DNA from: Sulfurimonas xiamenensis
GTDB taxonomy: Bacteria; Campylobacterota; Campylobacteria; Campylobacterales; Sulfurimonadaceae
DNA length: 64,000 nt
NCBI RefSeq assembly: GCF_009258045.1
Contig: NZ_CP041166.1
Span: forward strand, 1,426,001 to 1,490,000
Direction: 5' to 3'
Of this stretch, positions 8,049 to 19,300 are shown piece by piece. Under the pieces are notes generated by a model. It was not told the DNA's origin, ran no database searches, and saw nothing but the letters and a program-made list of their open reading frames with translations. Numbering within the stretch: the first letter of the stretch is position 1; the number at the start of each line of letters is the position of its first letter. The translations under genes were made by a program, and so were the position numbers.

Positions 8049-11035
8049 ACTGCCTTTAATGTATTGTTTCTAAGATAAAGAAGCGTTGCTCTAATAATGT
8101 CATCATCATCTTTGGAGTCTGATTTTATGCTCTTTTTTTTCTCATCCATATATGTAAATGTAATATTTTGTCCATAATTTGTTACACTTTTTATCTTTTT
8201 TTCTAGACTTAAAAGTTTAATAACCATTAGTTCAAAAAACTGTTTTGTAGGAGTATCAATCTCCCCAAATCTGTCTATCACTTCCTCTTGTATCTCATAT
8301 ATCTCTACACTCTGCTCACACGCCGAGAGGCGTCTATAGATATCCAAACGAAGTCTATCCTCTTTTACAACCTCATCAGAAATATAAGCTGAGATGGTGA
8401 GTTTTATATCAACCTTTATCTTTTGGCTCTGTGCCTGATTGCTCAGTAATTTTATAGCATCTTCTAACATTCTAAGATACAAAGAGTAGCCTATATTTTT
8501 AATATGCCCGCTCTGAGCGTCGCCTACCAGGTTTCCGCCGCCTCGAATCTCTAAATCATGGTATGCTAAAATTGAGCCGCTTCCCAAAAATGAGTTTGAC
8601 TCAAGAGCTAAAAGTCTTTTTTTTGCATCATCTGTTAAATTTTCTCTATTTTCTACAATAAAATATGCAAATCCTTCTATCTTTCCTCTTCCTACGCGAC
8701 CTCGCAGCTGATGTAGATCTGCCATTCCAAATCTGTCTGCACCGTCAACTATTATGGTATTTACACGAGGCATATGAATACCTGACTCTATAATAGAGGT
8801 AGCAAGCATCAAATCATACTCGCCTGCTTCAAACTTTAAGAGCTCTTTCTCTGTTTCTGTTGCTGAAATTTTTGAATGAAGCATTACGACTCTCAACTCC
8901 GGCAGAAGTGCTTTTAATTCGCCAAACTTTATCGGCATATGATCAATTGAATTATGAACATAAAATATCTGCCCGCCGCGTCTAATCTCTCTTAAAATAA
9001 TCTCTTTAATAAATTTTTCTTCATACTCTTTGACAAATGTTCTCACCGGCTCTCTCTCGCTTGGCGGAGTAAGCAGCTGTGACATCGTTTTTATAGAACT
9101 TAGAGCCTGATTGAGAGAGCGCGGAATCGGGGTTGCGCTCATGCTAAGAAGATGCACATTGTGATAAAGCTCTTTTATCTTCTCTTTTTGCTTTACGCCA
9201 AACTTATGCTCTTCATCTATAATAACAACGCCCAAATTTTTAAAATCCAGATCAAAAAGAGTATGTGTCCCGACAACGACATCCAGATCTCCGCTTGCCA
9301 AAGCTTTAATAATATTTTTTTTATCTTTTGCGCTTACAAAGCGATCGAGTTTTGAGCATTTAATGCCAAAAGCATCAAATCTTTCATGCAGTGAACGGTA
9401 GTGCTGCGCCGAAAGAAGTGTTGTAGGAACAATAAAAGCTGACTGAAAACCTGATTTATATGCTGCAAATATGGTATTCATTGCAACTTCAGTTTTGCCA
9501 AAACCGACATCTCCGCTAAGAAGCCTGTCCATAATATGCCCGGAACTCATCTGCGCAATTATCTCATTTATAGATTGTATCTGATCATCCGTATACTCAA
9601 AACCTGAGAGTTTTTGAAACTCTTTTAGTTCATTGGTATCGATGCTAATCTTAGGAGCTTGAATCAACTCTCTTGCAGCTGCAGTATTGACTATTTGACC
9701 TGCAATTTCCATAAGCCTTTTTTTAACACTCTCTTTTAGTTTGCCAAAACTCCCTTTACCAAGTCTGTCCAAAACAGGAATCGAACCGCTTGATGCAATA
9801 TAGCGGTCTATCGCATCTAAATTTTCCACGGGGAGCAAAATTTTATCATCACCTACATATTTGATAACAATAAAATCTTTAACACCGCCTAAAATCTCAG
9901 TCTGCTCTATGGTTTCAAATATACCGACGCCATAATCTTCATGAACAACATAATCACCCGTTTTTAAATCATCAAGCAAAATTGAGCTTTTTCTTCTTCG
10001 TTTAGCCCTTTGAGGTTTATTAAGAGAAATAACAAGCTCGTCTTTACTGAGAATATTTAAAATATATGGAGCATAAACTATCTCAATCTTATTTAAATCA
10101 AACAATCCGGCCTGCTTTACAACAGCCTCATTTGAAGCAATAATAGTTGTTTTTTTATCTTTATGCACTCTTAAAAGAGAGTGAACATCTGTTACGACCA
10201 GCTCTTTAAAATCATCGGAAGTCGGTAAAATTTCAAGATCAAAAGACTCTCTTGAGAGCATAGGTTTATTAAGCACATAAGCATCAGTCAAAAGAGCATC
10301 TAAATTTCTGACTAATTTTGCGTTTTTACCCTCTAAAAAATTTATGGCGCTGTCACCAAGATACCATAAACCCAAAGATGCTATATCTTTGACTAAAGAG
10401 TTAAATTCACTTTGTTTGATTTTTTCATTTAAACTGTCAAACTTTTCCTCGCTCAAAGAGTAAAAAGCCGGTGTTATTTCAATACTCTCAATCTCGTCTT
10501 TTTGGGTTCTTTGAGATTCTAATTCAAAATACTTTATCTGCTCTATCTCATCATCAAAAAGTGAAATTCTTAAAGGCATTTTACTTGAAGGCGGATATAT
10601 GTCAATAATATCTCCGCGAAAAGATATCTCCCCCTCAACTTGCACCATATCTACAAAATTGTATCCCCAAAACAGCATCTTTTTCTGAAATTTTTTCAGC
10701 TCTATCTTTGCACCAAACTCCAAAGAAACAGAGTCAAACAAACTCTCATTTGGCAGATAGAACAAAAGTGTCTTAAGAGGCGATATAATCAAAGGCTTTT
10801 TTTTCAGAGCATAATATCTTCTCAAACAAGAAAAAAGTTGATGAAGCTCCTCTTTGTATACTCTTAAATCATCTCCAAAAGCAGCTCTAAAATCGGGAAA
10901 AACCAGAACATCCTGCTTAAAAAACTTTGCTACATTTTCAAGTTCATGGGCTTCTTTGGAGTCTTGACAGATCAAGAGTTCTAAATCTTGTTTTTTATCA
11001 GTTTTATAGTATTGGAAAAGTGTATTTTGTGACAT
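8045..11035 (-). CDS. mfd: Transcription-repair coupling factor
   Basis: Releases RNA polymerase stalled at DNA lesions and recruits UvrA. The 996 residues carry a UvrB-like N-terminal part, the RNA-polymerase-interacting domain beginning GDYVVHEDYGVG (near 356), the RecG-like motor with Walker A GDVGFGKTE (near 507), DEEH (near 604), MSATPIPRSL, and the C-terminal TRCF domain. It is shorter than the E. coli protein (about 1,150), as is usual in Campylobacterota. It overlaps the downstream phosphoesterase gene by 4 bp. Confidence 0.97.
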   Translation of the reverse strand: MSQNTLFQYYKTDKKQDLELLICQDSKEAHELENVAKFFKQDVLVFPDFRAAFGDDLRVYKEELHQLFSCLRRYYALKKKPLIISPLKTLLFYLPNESLFDSVSLEFGAKIELKKFQKKMLFWGYNFVDMVQVEGEISFRGDIIDIYPPSSKMPLRISLFDDEIEQIKYFELESQRTQKDEIESIEITPAFYSLSEEKFDSLNEKIKQSEFNSLVKDIASLGLWYLGDSAINFLEGKNAKLVRNLDALLTDAYVLNKPMLSRESFDLEILPTSDDFKELVVTDVHSLLRVHKDKKTTIIASNEAVVKQAGLFDLNKIEIVYAPYILNILSKDELVISLNKPQRAKRRRKSSILLDDLKTGDYVVHEDYGVGIFETIEQTEILGGVKDFIVIKYVGDDKILLPVENLDAIDRYIASSGSIPVLDRLGKGSFGKLKESVKKRLMEIAGQIVNTAAARELIQAPKISIDTNELKEFQKLSGFEYTDDQIQSINEIIAQMSSGHIMDRLLSGDVGFGKTEVAMNTIFAAYKSGFQSAFIVPTTLLSAQHYRSLHERFDAFGIKCSKLDRFVSAKDKKNIIKALASGDLDVVVGTHTLFDLDFKNLGVVIIDEEHKFGVKQKEKIKELYHNVHLLSMSATPIPRSLNQALSSIKTMSQLLTPPSEREPVRTFVKEYEEKFIKEIILREIRRGGQIFYVHNSIDHMPIKFGELKALLPELRVVMLHSKISATETEKELLKFEAGEYDLMLATSIIESGIHMPRVNTIIVDGADRFGMADLHQLRGRVGRGKIEGFAYFIVENRENLTDDAKKRLLALESNSFLGSGSILAYHDLEIRGGGNLVGDAQSGHIKNIGYSLYLRMLEDAIKLLSNQAQSQKIKVDIKLTISAYISDEVVKEDRLRLDIYRRLSACEQSVEIYEIQEEVIDRFGEIDTPTKQFFELMVIKLLSLEKKIKSVTNYGQNITFTYMDEKKKSIKSDSKDDDDIIRATLLYLRNNTLKAV

Positions 11036-11094
11036 TAATTTAATTTATACCAATCTTTATTAAAATTATTATATTTTGCAACCATTCAATCATG

Positions 11095-12042
11095 TTACTG
11101 CTGTAAATCCATTTGTAATGATGGCAGTGATTGTGTCGGGTTTGAAACTTTTATATAAACGGTAGCTTCTATTAAAGAGTGCCATGGTATTTTATTTTCT
11201 TTTTCAAATATATCTTTATAATTTTTAAGACTCCACTTTACAAATTCCAAAGGATTAACCGCTCTTTGAATAAATCTGATTTCATAATGAAGATGTGGAC
11301 CGCTGCTTTTACCTGAGTTGCCGGTATATGCAATCAAATCACCTTTTTTTACAAATTTTCCTGATTTTATCACAATTTTGTTTAAATGCCCAAAATAAGT
11401 TCTAAAGCCATAATTATGCTGAAGAATCACGAGATTGCCGAAGCCGCTCTTCTTATGATAACCCGCCCATTCAACAATTCCATCAGCTGTTGCGTAAACA
11501 GGGGTATTAATCGCTGCTCGCAAATCGATGCCTCGATGAAACTCTTTTGATCTTAATATAGGATGTACTCTATAACCAAATTTGCTTGTAATTCCTTTAT
11601 ACTCTACAGGAGAACCACTTGGCACAAACTGCATAAGCGTTGTCATATGTTCAGAATTTAACTTTGTTAAATTCACTCTCTCGGCAAGCGTCATCTCTGC
11701 TGCGGGAGTCAAACCAATTAATGTCTCTATCTCAGAAAGTGATTCTGAAACCTCCGCAAGTTCTCTTTTTTTATCGATAAGAGATAATTGCGTTTCTTTT
11801 ATGCTCTCATCTAATACTCTGTTTTTTTCTTTAAGCGCCAGATACGCTTTTTGCATATTTTGTCGTTTTAATTCTATTTTTTCTACTGTATAATTTAAGT
11901 ATAAAATTGTCCCCACGGCAATAAAAGCAGAAGTTCCTATAAATAGAAGAGCATAATAGATAACTTTTTTTATAAATTTATGAAGATTAAACTCTTTTAC
12001 ACCTCTATCATCCTCTATTGTAATAGTAAAATGGTTATTCAT
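11095..12042 (-). CDS. M23 (LytM) peptidoglycan endopeptidase, Csd1/Csd2-like
   Basis: A 315-residue envelope protein with one transmembrane helix (about 27-49), a coiled coil (about 55-110) and a C-terminal M23 metallopeptidase domain. Zinc ligands are seen in HRGIDLRAA (near 168) and HLHYEIR (near 249). The size and layout resemble the Helicobacter pylori cell-shape proteins Csd1/Csd2, which trim peptide cross-links to give a curved cell; that role is inferred from architecture. Its start overlaps folC by 8 bp, so the two are one transcription unit. Confidence 0.9.
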   Translation of the reverse strand: MNNHFTITIEDDRGVKEFNLHKFIKKVIYYALLFIGTSAFIAVGTILYLNYTVEKIELKRQNMQKAYLALKEKNRVLDESIKETQLSLIDKKRELAEVSESLSEIETLIGLTPAAEMTLAERVNLTKLNSEHMTTLMQFVPSGSPVEYKGITSKFGYRVHPILRSKEFHRGIDLRAAINTPVYATADGIVEWAGYHKKSGFGNLVILQHNYGFRTYFGHLNKIVIKSGKFVKKGDLIAYTGNSGKSSGPHLHYEIRFIQRAVNPLEFVKWSLKNYKDIFEKENKIPWHSLIEATVYIKVSNPTQSLPSLQMDLQQ

Positions 12043-13183
12043 AATAATTCTTTAAAAATGTTTCAACAACACTAAAAGAACCAAAAACCAAATATTTATA
12101 TCCGGGTTTTATCTCTTGAAAAATAGTATGTTTTATCTCTAAATTATTTAAAGTGCTTTGAATATCCTCTATTTTGGCAGCTCTTTGATCATGTATAACA
12201 ATTATCTCCACTTGCAAAATAATTGGCTTAAGTATTGATAAGATTTCTTTGTAATTTTTATCTTTGTAACTATTATAAATCACAATATATTTGTTTCCTA
12301 TTAGGGCGTTCACCAAGCTTTTTGCCGCTAAGACATTATGCCCCACATCAACTATTATATTTTCATTTATTTTTGTCACTCTTCCAAAAAGAGGCGGATT
12401 TTGGAAATTTGCTGCTGCATATTCAAGCTTTAAAAAGTTCAATGCAGCTATACTTAATGATAAATTTTCTATTAAATACGGCACTAGAGAGAGTTTTTTT
12501 GAAATTTCTTCTATTTTTTGCTTATCTGCACTACTTAAAAGCTCTTCAACTCTGTAAATATTGAGTTTTTTTTCACTACTTAATTTATCAGCAACCTTAT
12601 AAACATCTTTGTAGTTTTGCATAGCCAATATAGCATTGTTTTGAATTGCATTTAATTTTGTAGCAGCTATTTGCTCTATATCTGAGCCTAAAAAAGTTTC
12701 ATGGTCATATGCGATAGGAGTTACAAGTGTTAATGTTTTAGCAAATACCGCAGTTGCATCAAACTCTCCGCCAAGGCCAGCTTCCATTATAATATAATCA
12801 CACTTTTTAAAAATTATCACTGCTAAAAGTGTAGTGTATTCAAAGTAACTAAGTGAAGATGCATCATCTTTGCTCAAAATTTTTTGAAGCTCTGCATATG
12901 CCTCTTCCAACTCTGCATTACTTACATTTTTACCATTTTTCCATATTCTTTCATTAAACTCTAAAATATGCGGAGATGTATAATGACCTGTACTAAAACC
13001 CATTGAGTACAAAGCATTAGCCAAAAAACGGCCGGTTGTGCCTTTTCCATTTGTTCCAATTATATGAATTATCTTAGGATGATTTAAAAATGATTTAATT
13101 TTTTCATATACTCGCGGCATACGAGTATAATCAATCTTCTCATAATAGAGCGGTTTAGTATTTAAATACTCTTGTAGTGTCAT
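12035..13183 (-). CDS. folC: Folylpolyglutamate / dihydrofolate synthase
   Basis: Adds glutamate to folates and, in many bacteria, also makes dihydrofolate from dihydropteroate. The Mur-ligase-like ATP loop IIGTNGKGTTGRF lies at 41-53 and the EAGLGGEFDAT substrate motif follows at about 138-148. At 382 residues it is a little shorter than E. coli FolC (422), as is common in this group. It overlaps the M23 peptidase gene downstream. Confidence 0.93.
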   Translation of the reverse strand: MTLQEYLNTKPLYYEKIDYTRMPRVYEKIKSFLNHPKIIHIIGTNGKGTTGRFLANALYSMGFSTGHYTSPHILEFNERIWKNGKNVSNAELEEAYAELQKILSKDDASSLSYFEYTTLLAVIIFKKCDYIIMEAGLGGEFDATAVFAKTLTLVTPIAYDHETFLGSDIEQIAATKLNAIQNNAILAMQNYKDVYKVADKLSSEKKLNIYRVEELLSSADKQKIEEISKKLSLVPYLIENLSLSIAALNFLKLEYAAANFQNPPLFGRVTKINENIIVDVGHNVLAAKSLVNALIGNKYIVIYNSYKDKNYKEILSILKPIILQVEIIVIHDQRAAKIEDIQSTLNNLEIKHTIFQEIKPGYKYLVFGSFSVVETFLKNYYE

Positions 13184-13236
13184 TTATAGATTATTCTTTC
13201 TTTCGAATTTTTTTGCTTTATTTTGATTAACTTTAG

Positions 13237-13767
13237 TTACTGCTGTTTTTCAGCTCTTGCTCCTTCAGCAGAAACTTGAGCTGCAAATGATTTAATAGCT
13301 CTTTGTGCAGCAAATCCAATAGCCTCAAATCTATCTTGATCAGTAACTATAGCATTTGGTGCTACTGAAAAATCATAAAACCCTCTTGTGGTATAATTTT
13401 TTGAAGAGCCGTTTGTGTATTTTTCAATATTTAACACAACACTCATTCGATAGCCTGTTATATAACCATTTACATCATAGGTAATTGGCGCGTAACTAGG
13501 TTCATTCATTTTTATTACCAAATGCGTATCTGATACTGATCTGCTTACTAGCGACGCCTGGAAAACTTCTACAACTGCTCTATCAATCTCATCTTTTATT
13601 ACAACTGTATTTTCAGGATCTTGCACAGAGATTATAACGCTTGTGCTTATCTTCTCTCCTAATACATCCCGAGAAAATTTAGCACTGGGTTTATACCCGC
13701 AACCGCTTAATATGATGAAAACTAAAAATAGTAATAAAAAGATTTTAATATTATAAAACAGTTTCAA
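13237..13767 (-). CDS. lptE: LPS-assembly lipoprotein LptE-like
   Basis: A 176-residue lipoprotein. A signal peptide (residues 4-22) ends in the lipobox LSGC, followed by GYKPSAKF, so the mature protein is lipidated at Cys23. LptE plugs the LptD barrel that places lipopolysaccharide in the outer membrane. The family is weakly conserved; the call rests on size, lipobox, the GYxP start of the mature protein, and position directly after leuS (one base between), the same order as leuS-lptE in E. coli. Confidence 0.8.
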   Translation of the reverse strand: MKLFYNIKIFLLLFLVFIILSGCGYKPSAKFSRDVLGEKISTSVIISVQDPENTVVIKDEIDRAVVEVFQASLVSRSVSDTHLVIKMNEPSYAPITYDVNGYITGYRMSVVLNIEKYTNGSSKNYTTRGFYDFSVAPNAIVTDQDRFEAIGFAAQRAIKSFAAQVSAEGARAEKQQ

Positions 13768-13768
13768 T

Positions 13769-16237
13769 TTAACCCTTGATAACTAAATTTACTAATTTTT
13801 TAGGAACTACGATCTCTTTGATTATAGTTTTTCCTTCCAGCCATTTTTGTGCCTTCTCTTTAGCAGCTTCAAGAATACTATTCTGATCTGCATCAACAGC
13901 AACTTCTATCTCGCATCTTCTTTTTCCATTGATTGAAACAGCAAGTGTTACAGCCTCTTCAACAAAAACATCTTCTATAACTTTTTGCGGTGTCAAGTTT
14001 TTAAGATTAAAGTATTTATTGCTTATTTCAGAACATACATGCGGAATTACTGGCTCCATAATAGAAGTTAAAATCCAATAACCCTCACACCAGACATCTC
14101 TATTTGTTTGAAGATTCAGAGCATTCATTGCTTCCATAACACCGGCTATCATAGTATTAAAAGTGTATTTTTCTGTATAAACATCAATAGAACGAACCAA
14201 TGCTTCATACACCTTTTTTCTGGCAAACTTTTCCTCTTTTAAGAGAGATGCATGTTCAATAACAGGAACAGCATCTGTTTCATAAATATTTGAACTTCTG
14301 TCATAAAATCTTTTTATAAACTTATACGCACCCTCAACAGCACTGTCATTCCACTCCAACTCTTGTGTTGGAGGAGCTGCAAAAAGAATAAAGAGTCTTG
14401 CTGTATCTGCTCCATACTTCTCTATTATAGCATCGGGGTCAACCGTATTGCCTTTGGACTTGCTCATTTTGGCACCGTCTTTTAACACCATGCCTTGAGT
14501 GAGAAGTTTATCAAAAGGTTCGTCAAAATCCAAATAACCTAAATCACGAAAAACTTTTGTAAAAAATCTTGCATACAAAAGATGCAAAATTGCATGTTCA
14601 ATACCGCCGATATATTGATCAACACCTTGATACCCTTGCTGATGCATCCAGTACTGAATCTGCTCTTTTGAAAAAGCCTCTTTTTCCCAATTTTTAGATG
14701 ATGCACAAAATCTTAAAAAATACCATGAAGACTCTACAAATGTATCCATTGTATCTGTTTCACGAATTGCATCCTCTCCGCACTTAGGACATTTGCAATG
14801 CTTCCATGTCGGATGTTTCTCAAGCGGATTTCCCTCACCCGTAATCTCGATATCTTCAGGAAGCGCTACTGGAAGATTCTCTTTTTTCTCCATAACTATG
14901 CCGCATTTATCACAATGAATAAAAGGGATAGGTGCTCCCCAATATCTTTGACGGGAAACTCCCCAGTCTTTAAGTTTATAGTTGGTTGTTTTTTTACCTA
15001 TTTTTTCTGTTTCAAAATACTCTATTATCTTTGACTGTGCATCTTTGGAGTTTAGTCCATCAAATTGAGCAGAGTTAAACAATTCACCCACTTCTGTAAA
15101 TGCTTGATCATCACTTAATTCGCCCTCAAAAGATTTGATTACTGGGCGAATTGGCAGATTGTACTTTTTGGCAAATTCAAAATCTCTCTCATCATGAGCA
15201 GGAACTGCCATTACTCCGCCGCTTCCATAATCCATTAAAACAAAATTTGCTACCCATACAGGAATCTTCTCTTTTGTTAGAGGGTGAACTACATCTATAT
15301 CTAAAGCTACACCGCTTTTTGTTTTTTGTCTATCAATAGATGACGCATTTTTCATCTCTTTGATTTTTACAACTGTCTCATCATCTAAAAGTGAGTTCTC
15401 AATCATATAAGTTACAATATCATGCTCAGGAGCCAGAGCTGCATAGCTTACTCCATAGATTGTATCAGGGCGTGTTGTAAACACATCAAAACCATCAAAT
15501 TTATTATCCAATTTGCTTAAAGATGCTTCCTCAAAACAGAGTTTAAATTCCAAACCGTTTGATCTGCCTATCCAGTTCTCCTGCATAGTTAAAACTTGTT
15601 TTGGCCAGCCCCCTTCAAGTTTGCTTAAATCGCAAAGAAGCTCATCTGCATACTGGGTGATTTTAAAATAGTATTGATTCATATCTTTCTTAACTACCTG
15701 CGTATCGCATCTCCAGCAGCAGCCGTCAATTACCTGCTCGTTAGCCAAAACAGTCTGACAACTAGGGCACCAGTTTAAAAATCCTTTTTTACGATAAAGA
15801 AGTCCTTTTTCATACATATCGATGATAAAACCCTGTTCAAACTTTGTATAGAGCTCATCACTTGTTGCAAATTCTCTCTCTTTTGAAAAAGAGAATCCAA
15901 GAGATTTAAATTCCTCTTTCATATAATCAATATTGTCATAAGTCCATTTTTTTGGATGCGAGCCATTTTTTATAGCTGCATTTTCAGCAGGCATGCCAAA
16001 ACTGTCAAAGCCGATTGGATGAAGAACATTAAAACCTTGTTGGCGGTAATATCTTGCAAAAGCATCACTTAAAGTATAATTTCTAACATGTCCCATATGC
16101 AATCTTCCGCTTGGGAAGGGAAACATACTTAAGATATATTTTTTCTTTTTTGTAAAATTTTCATTAGGCTCAAAACTTCTGTTTTTTGCCCAATACTCCT
16201 GCCACTTTTTTTCTAACTCTTTTGAACTGTATTCCAA
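13769..16237 (-). CDS. leuS: Leucyl-tRNA synthetase
   Basis: Class I synthetase that charges tRNA-Leu, 822 residues. The HIGH-type motif is HMGH (47-50) within [13 protein letters not shown], and KMSKSKGN lies near 590. The editing (CP1) domain is seen through the [12 protein letters not shown] segment, and a zinc-binding CP..CGED region sits near 480. The 5' end abuts a small membrane gene by 10 bp, and lptE follows directly. Confidence 0.97.
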   Translation of the reverse strand: MEYSSKELEKKWQEYWAKNRSFEPNENFTKKKKYILSMFPFPSGRLHMGHVRNYTLSDAFARYYRQQGFNVLHPIGFDSFGMPAENAAIKNGSHPKKWTYDNIDYMKEEFKSLGFSFSKEREFATSDELYTKFEQGFIIDMYEKGLLYRKKGFLNWCPSCQTVLANEQVIDGCCWRCDTQVVKKDMNQYYFKITQYADELLCDLSKLEGGWPKQVLTMQENWIGRSNGLEFKLCFEEASLSKLDNKFDGFDVFTTRPDTIYGVSYAALAPEHDIVTYMIENSLLDDETVVKIKEMKNASSIDRQKTKSGVALDIDVVHPLTKEKIPVWVANFVLMDYGSGGVMAVPAHDERDFEFAKKYNLPIRPVIKSFEGELSDDQAFTEVGELFNSAQFDGLNSKDAQSKIIEYFETEKIGKKTTNYKLKDWGVSRQRYWGAPIPFIHCDKCGIVMEKKENLPVALPEDIEITGEGNPLEKHPTWKHCKCPKCGEDAIRETDTMDTFVESSWYFLRFCASSKNWEKEAFSKEQIQYWMHQQGYQGVDQYIGGIEHAILHLLYARFFTKVFRDLGYLDFDEPFDKLLTQGMVLKDGAKMSKSKGNTVDPDAIIEKYGADTARLFILFAAPPTQELEWNDSAVEGAYKFIKRFYDRSSNIYETDAVPVIEHASLLKEEKFARKKVYEALVRSIDVYTEKYTFNTMIAGVMEAMNALNLQTNRDVWCEGYWILTSIMEPVIPHVCSEISNKYFNLKNLTPQKVIEDVFVEEAVTLAVSINGKRRCEIEVAVDADQNSILEAAKEKAQKWLEGKTIIKEIVVPKKLVNLVIKG

Positions 16238-16247
16238 CTATAATCTC

Positions 16248-16586
16248 CTAATACTCATCACGATTTTTCGAACTCTCTATATAAACAAGTCCCATAGAGA
16301 ATAAATTTGCTATCAATGCACCGATAGTCAAAGCGATAGCCCACTCTAAATTTCCAACAACTTCCAAATATATAAATGCCGGTATAAGATGTAAATCAGC
16401 TACGAGAGATGAAGCCAATAGCTCAGCAGAAAGAAGATTTCTAACACCTATTTTTAAAAATGTTGAAACTAAATTTAAACTTCCCGCGACAAATAGCGCC
16501 ACAGCACTGTGCTCATACAAAAATCCCGCAATTGATGTTAAACTCATTAACGAGAAAAATACATATATTACCTTACCCCAATCCAT
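16248..16586 (-). CDS. Small integral membrane protein (DUF6394-like)
   Basis: A 112-residue hydrophobic protein with about four membrane segments (near 5-22, 27-45, 58-78 and 84-104). I recognise it as the short membrane protein often found beside leuS/secF in Campylobacterota; the DUF6394 assignment is from memory and moderately sure. No catalytic motif is visible and the function is unknown. It precedes leuS by 10 bp, so it is probably cotranscribed with leuS and lptE. Confidence 0.75.
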   Translation of the reverse strand: MDWGKVIYVFFSLMSLTSIAGFLYEHSAVALFVAGSLNLVSTFLKIGVRNLLSAELLASSLVADLHLIPAFIYLEVVGNLEWAIALTIGALIANLFSMGLVYIESSKNRDEY

Positions 16587-16754
16587 AGCAACACCTTAGT
16601 TTTAAATTAATTAGAAGGATTATACAAAAAGTATCTTAAGTAGTGACTGAAGTGTTTATTGAGTTGTTTTTGAAATAATTTTTATGAAAATATTATCCAG
16701 GCAAAAGCCTAGAAAAAATAAATATAAAGAAGAAGATAGAGACTTTTTAATTTT

Positions 16755-17726
16755 TTACATAACTCCAGATTCAAATTGAGATCTCATTCTCTCTTTCTCC
16801 GCTTCTCTTTTTGCTTTCTCAGCGAGTTTAATATGATATTTTTTCACATCAAAACCAAATAGAAGCAAAATAGGTGAAGCTACAAAAATTGATGAATAAG
16901 TTCCAATAACAATACCTACCAAAAGAGTAAATGCAAAAGCATGAATAATTTCACCGCCAAACATAAAAAGCGTAAACACAACAAAAAGTGTTGTAAGTGA
17001 AGTCAGAGTTGTTCTAGCTAATGTTTTTGTAATAGAATCATCTATAATTTCTGAGAGTTCACTCTCTCTGGTTTTTACTACACTCTCACGAATTCTGTCA
17101 AAAACAATTATTGTATCATTAAGCGAGTAACCAAGAATCGTAAGAAGTGCAGCTAAAACATCTAAGTTTACCTCCAAGCCGACCAAAACTATAGCACCAA
17201 GAGCGATAGAGACATCATGAACAAGAGCGATAATAGAAGCAACGGCAAATCTCCACTCAAATCTAAATGCAACATAGATTAAAATTCCCACAATAGCCAA
17301 GATAAGAGACATGATCCCTTTTTCTTTTAACTCGCTTCCGACTTTTGGACCAACTATATCAACACGACGAACCTCAAATTCTCCCGTATCTTTAAGTGAC
17401 TCACGAGTAACATCGCCTATATCGACGGTAACATTTCCGGTAGTTGTTTTCATACGGATAACGACCTCTTCGGCAGAACCAAATTCTGTAATCGTGGCAT
17501 CCTCAAAAATTTTGTTACCCTTTAGCTTCTCTCTCATATCATCAATTGGCGCATCTGTTGTGTACTTCACCTGAACTATTGTTCCTCCGGCAAAATCTAC
17601 ACCGTAATTAAGACCTTTTGTTGCCAAAAGAGCGAATGAACTTAAAACTAAAACTATTGATAAAATCATTGCAAGTTTTGACTTGCCCATAAAATTAAAG
17701 GTTCTTGTATATTTAAAAAATTCCAT
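16755..17726 (-). CDS. secF: Protein translocase subunit SecF
   Basis: Inner-membrane partner of SecD that uses proton motive force to pull exported proteins across the membrane. The 323-residue length fits. It has six membrane segments, the periplasmic P1 region after GVDFAGGTIVQV, and the conserved GYSLNDTIIVFDRIRE motif in the membrane domain. It starts 2 bp after the secD stop and is the third gene of a yajC-secD-secF operon. Confidence 0.96.
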   Translation of the reverse strand: MEFFKYTRTFNFMGKSKLAMILSIVLVLSSFALLATKGLNYGVDFAGGTIVQVKYTTDAPIDDMREKLKGNKIFEDATITEFGSAEEVVIRMKTTTGNVTVDIGDVTRESLKDTGEFEVRRVDIVGPKVGSELKEKGIMSLILAIVGILIYVAFRFEWRFAVASIIALVHDVSIALGAIVLVGLEVNLDVLAALLTILGYSLNDTIIVFDRIRESVVKTRESELSEIIDDSITKTLARTTLTSLTTLFVVFTLFMFGGEIIHAFAFTLLVGIVIGTYSSIFVASPILLLFGFDVKKYHIKLAEKAKREAEKERMRSQFESGVM

Positions 17727-17728
17727 AA

Positions 17729-19300
17729 TTAACCCTTAATTCCAAACCATAAAAGATTGTTTTTGCTTTTTTGAATTCTTTTTTCTAACATTTGATAAAT
17801 CCCATGTGTTCCAAGAATCGCAGTAATCATTGAAGCTAAAATACCGATACTTATCGTGATTGCAAAACCTTTAATTGCTCCTGTTCCGTACGCATACAAA
17901 ACAACAGCAGCAATAAGTGTGGTAATATTTGCATCCAAAATAGCTCTCATTGCATTCGAATAACCCTCTTCTATTGCTCTATGAGTCGATACACCCTCAT
18001 GTATAAGCTCGCGTATACGCTCTGATATGATAACATTGGCATCAACTGCCATACCGACTGTTAAAACAATACCCGCCATACCCGGAAGTGTCAATGTTGC
18101 GCCAAAGAGACTCATAACCGCTAAAATAATAAAGAGATTTGCAATCAAAGCAATATTTGCAATAATTCCTGCAACTCTGTAGTAAGCAATCATAAATACA
18201 ATTACCAATATAAATCCGCCAATAAGCGCAATCATACTTGCTTTAATGCTGTCAGCGCCAAGACTTGGCCCGACTGAACGCTTTTCCATAAGATAAATTG
18301 GCGCCAATAAAGAACCTGAACGAAGAGCAATAGCTAAATCTTTTGCTTCCATAACAGAGTAGCTGCCTGAAATTTGTCCACTTCCGCCGCCAATTCTCTC
18401 ATTTATCACCGGAGCAGAATAAACCTTGCCATCTAAAACAACAGCTAAGCGTTTTCCAACATTCTTACCGGTAAAATCGCCAAATATCTCAGCACCTTCA
18501 GCATTAAGTGAAAAATTAATAAGAGGACGATTGTTTTGATCAAAACCTACATGAGCATCTGTAAGCATTCCTCCGTCTAATATGGGAATTTCATGCACCA
18601 AATGTTTTATTTCCGGATTTGCGGCATCTTCTAAAATAACATCTCCATAAGCTGCGGCATCACTTTCGCTCATAGTATGAACTCTGGCAGCTCTATCTTC
18701 ATCAACAGCCATAAGCTCAAGTTTTGCAGCACGAGATATAAGTTCACGGGCACGCTGCTCTTCATCAGCACTCTTAATTCCTGCTAATTGCACAAGAATT
18801 TTTTCTTCGCCTTGACGAGCAACCACCGGTTCTGTCAAACCAAATTGATCAAGTCTGTTTCTTATTGTTTCAATCGCCTGAGAAATTGCCTGTTTCTCTG
18901 TCTCTGCTATCTCTTCATTAGTAAGACTCAGAGAAATTTTTTCATCAACAACAACTACAACGGCACCCTCTATTTCATGTAAAAATGTTTGAACAGTTTT
19001 TGCATCATCTTTATCTAAAAGAGTAAATGTTATCTCATTTTCATCAAAATGAAGAGAATCGATTAGGATATCTTTTCTCTCACTAAAGTGTTTAATACTT
19101 GCAGCAATTGATTTAATACGGGATTTTACAGCTTCTTCAGTTTTTACACCAAGAAGCATATGAAGTCCGCCTTGAAGATCAAGCCCTAAAGTAATTTTTT
19201 TTCCGTCTTGCATCTGAAACAGAGACGGAGCTGAAAAAAAAAGACCAAATATTATAGATAAAGCAAAAATAACTACGCGATAATTAAGCTTCATCCTCAT
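17729..19300 (-). CDS. secD: Protein translocase subunit SecD
   Basis: Proton-driven export motor, with SecF. It has one N-terminal membrane helix, a large periplasmic region opened by LGLDLQGGLHMLLGV, and five further helices containing GMAVDANVIISERIRE. I start it at the ATG at 19300, which overlaps the yajC stop; an in-frame TTG lies at 19312 and another ATG at 19294. About 523 residues, normal for the short SecD type. Translation is probably coupled to yajC. Confidence 0.95.
   Translation of the reverse strand: MRMKLNYRVVIFALSIIFGLFFSAPSLFQMQDGKKITLGLDLQGGLHMLLGVKTEEAVKSRIKSIAASIKHFSERKDILIDSLHFDENEITFTLLDKDDAKTVQTFLHEIEGAVVVVVDEKISLSLTNEEIAETEKQAISQAIETIRNRLDQFGLTEPVVARQGEEKILVQLAGIKSADEEQRARELISRAAKLELMAVDEDRAARVHTMSESDAAAYGDVILEDAANPEIKHLVHEIPILDGGMLTDAHVGFDQNNRPLINFSLNAEGAEIFGDFTGKNVGKRLAVVLDGKVYSAPVINERIGGGSGQISGSYSVMEAKDLAIALRSGSLLAPIYLMEKRSVGPSLGADSIKASMIALIGGFILVIVFMIAYYRVAGIIANIALIANLFIILAVMSLFGATLTLPGMAGIVLTVGMAVDANVIISERIRELIHEGVSTHRAIEEGYSNAMRAILDANITTLIAAVVLYAYGTGAIKGFAITISIGILASMITAILGTHGIYQMLEKRIQKSKNNLLWFGIKG

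Noticed and set aside
12235-12564. Two overlapping plus-strand frames within folC
   Set aside because: They lie opposite a well-supported folC with all motifs; they are shadow frames.
16690-16720. A terminator downstream of secF
   Set aside because: The stem AGGC/GCCT is only 4 bp and the T-run is weak, so it is not strong enough to list.
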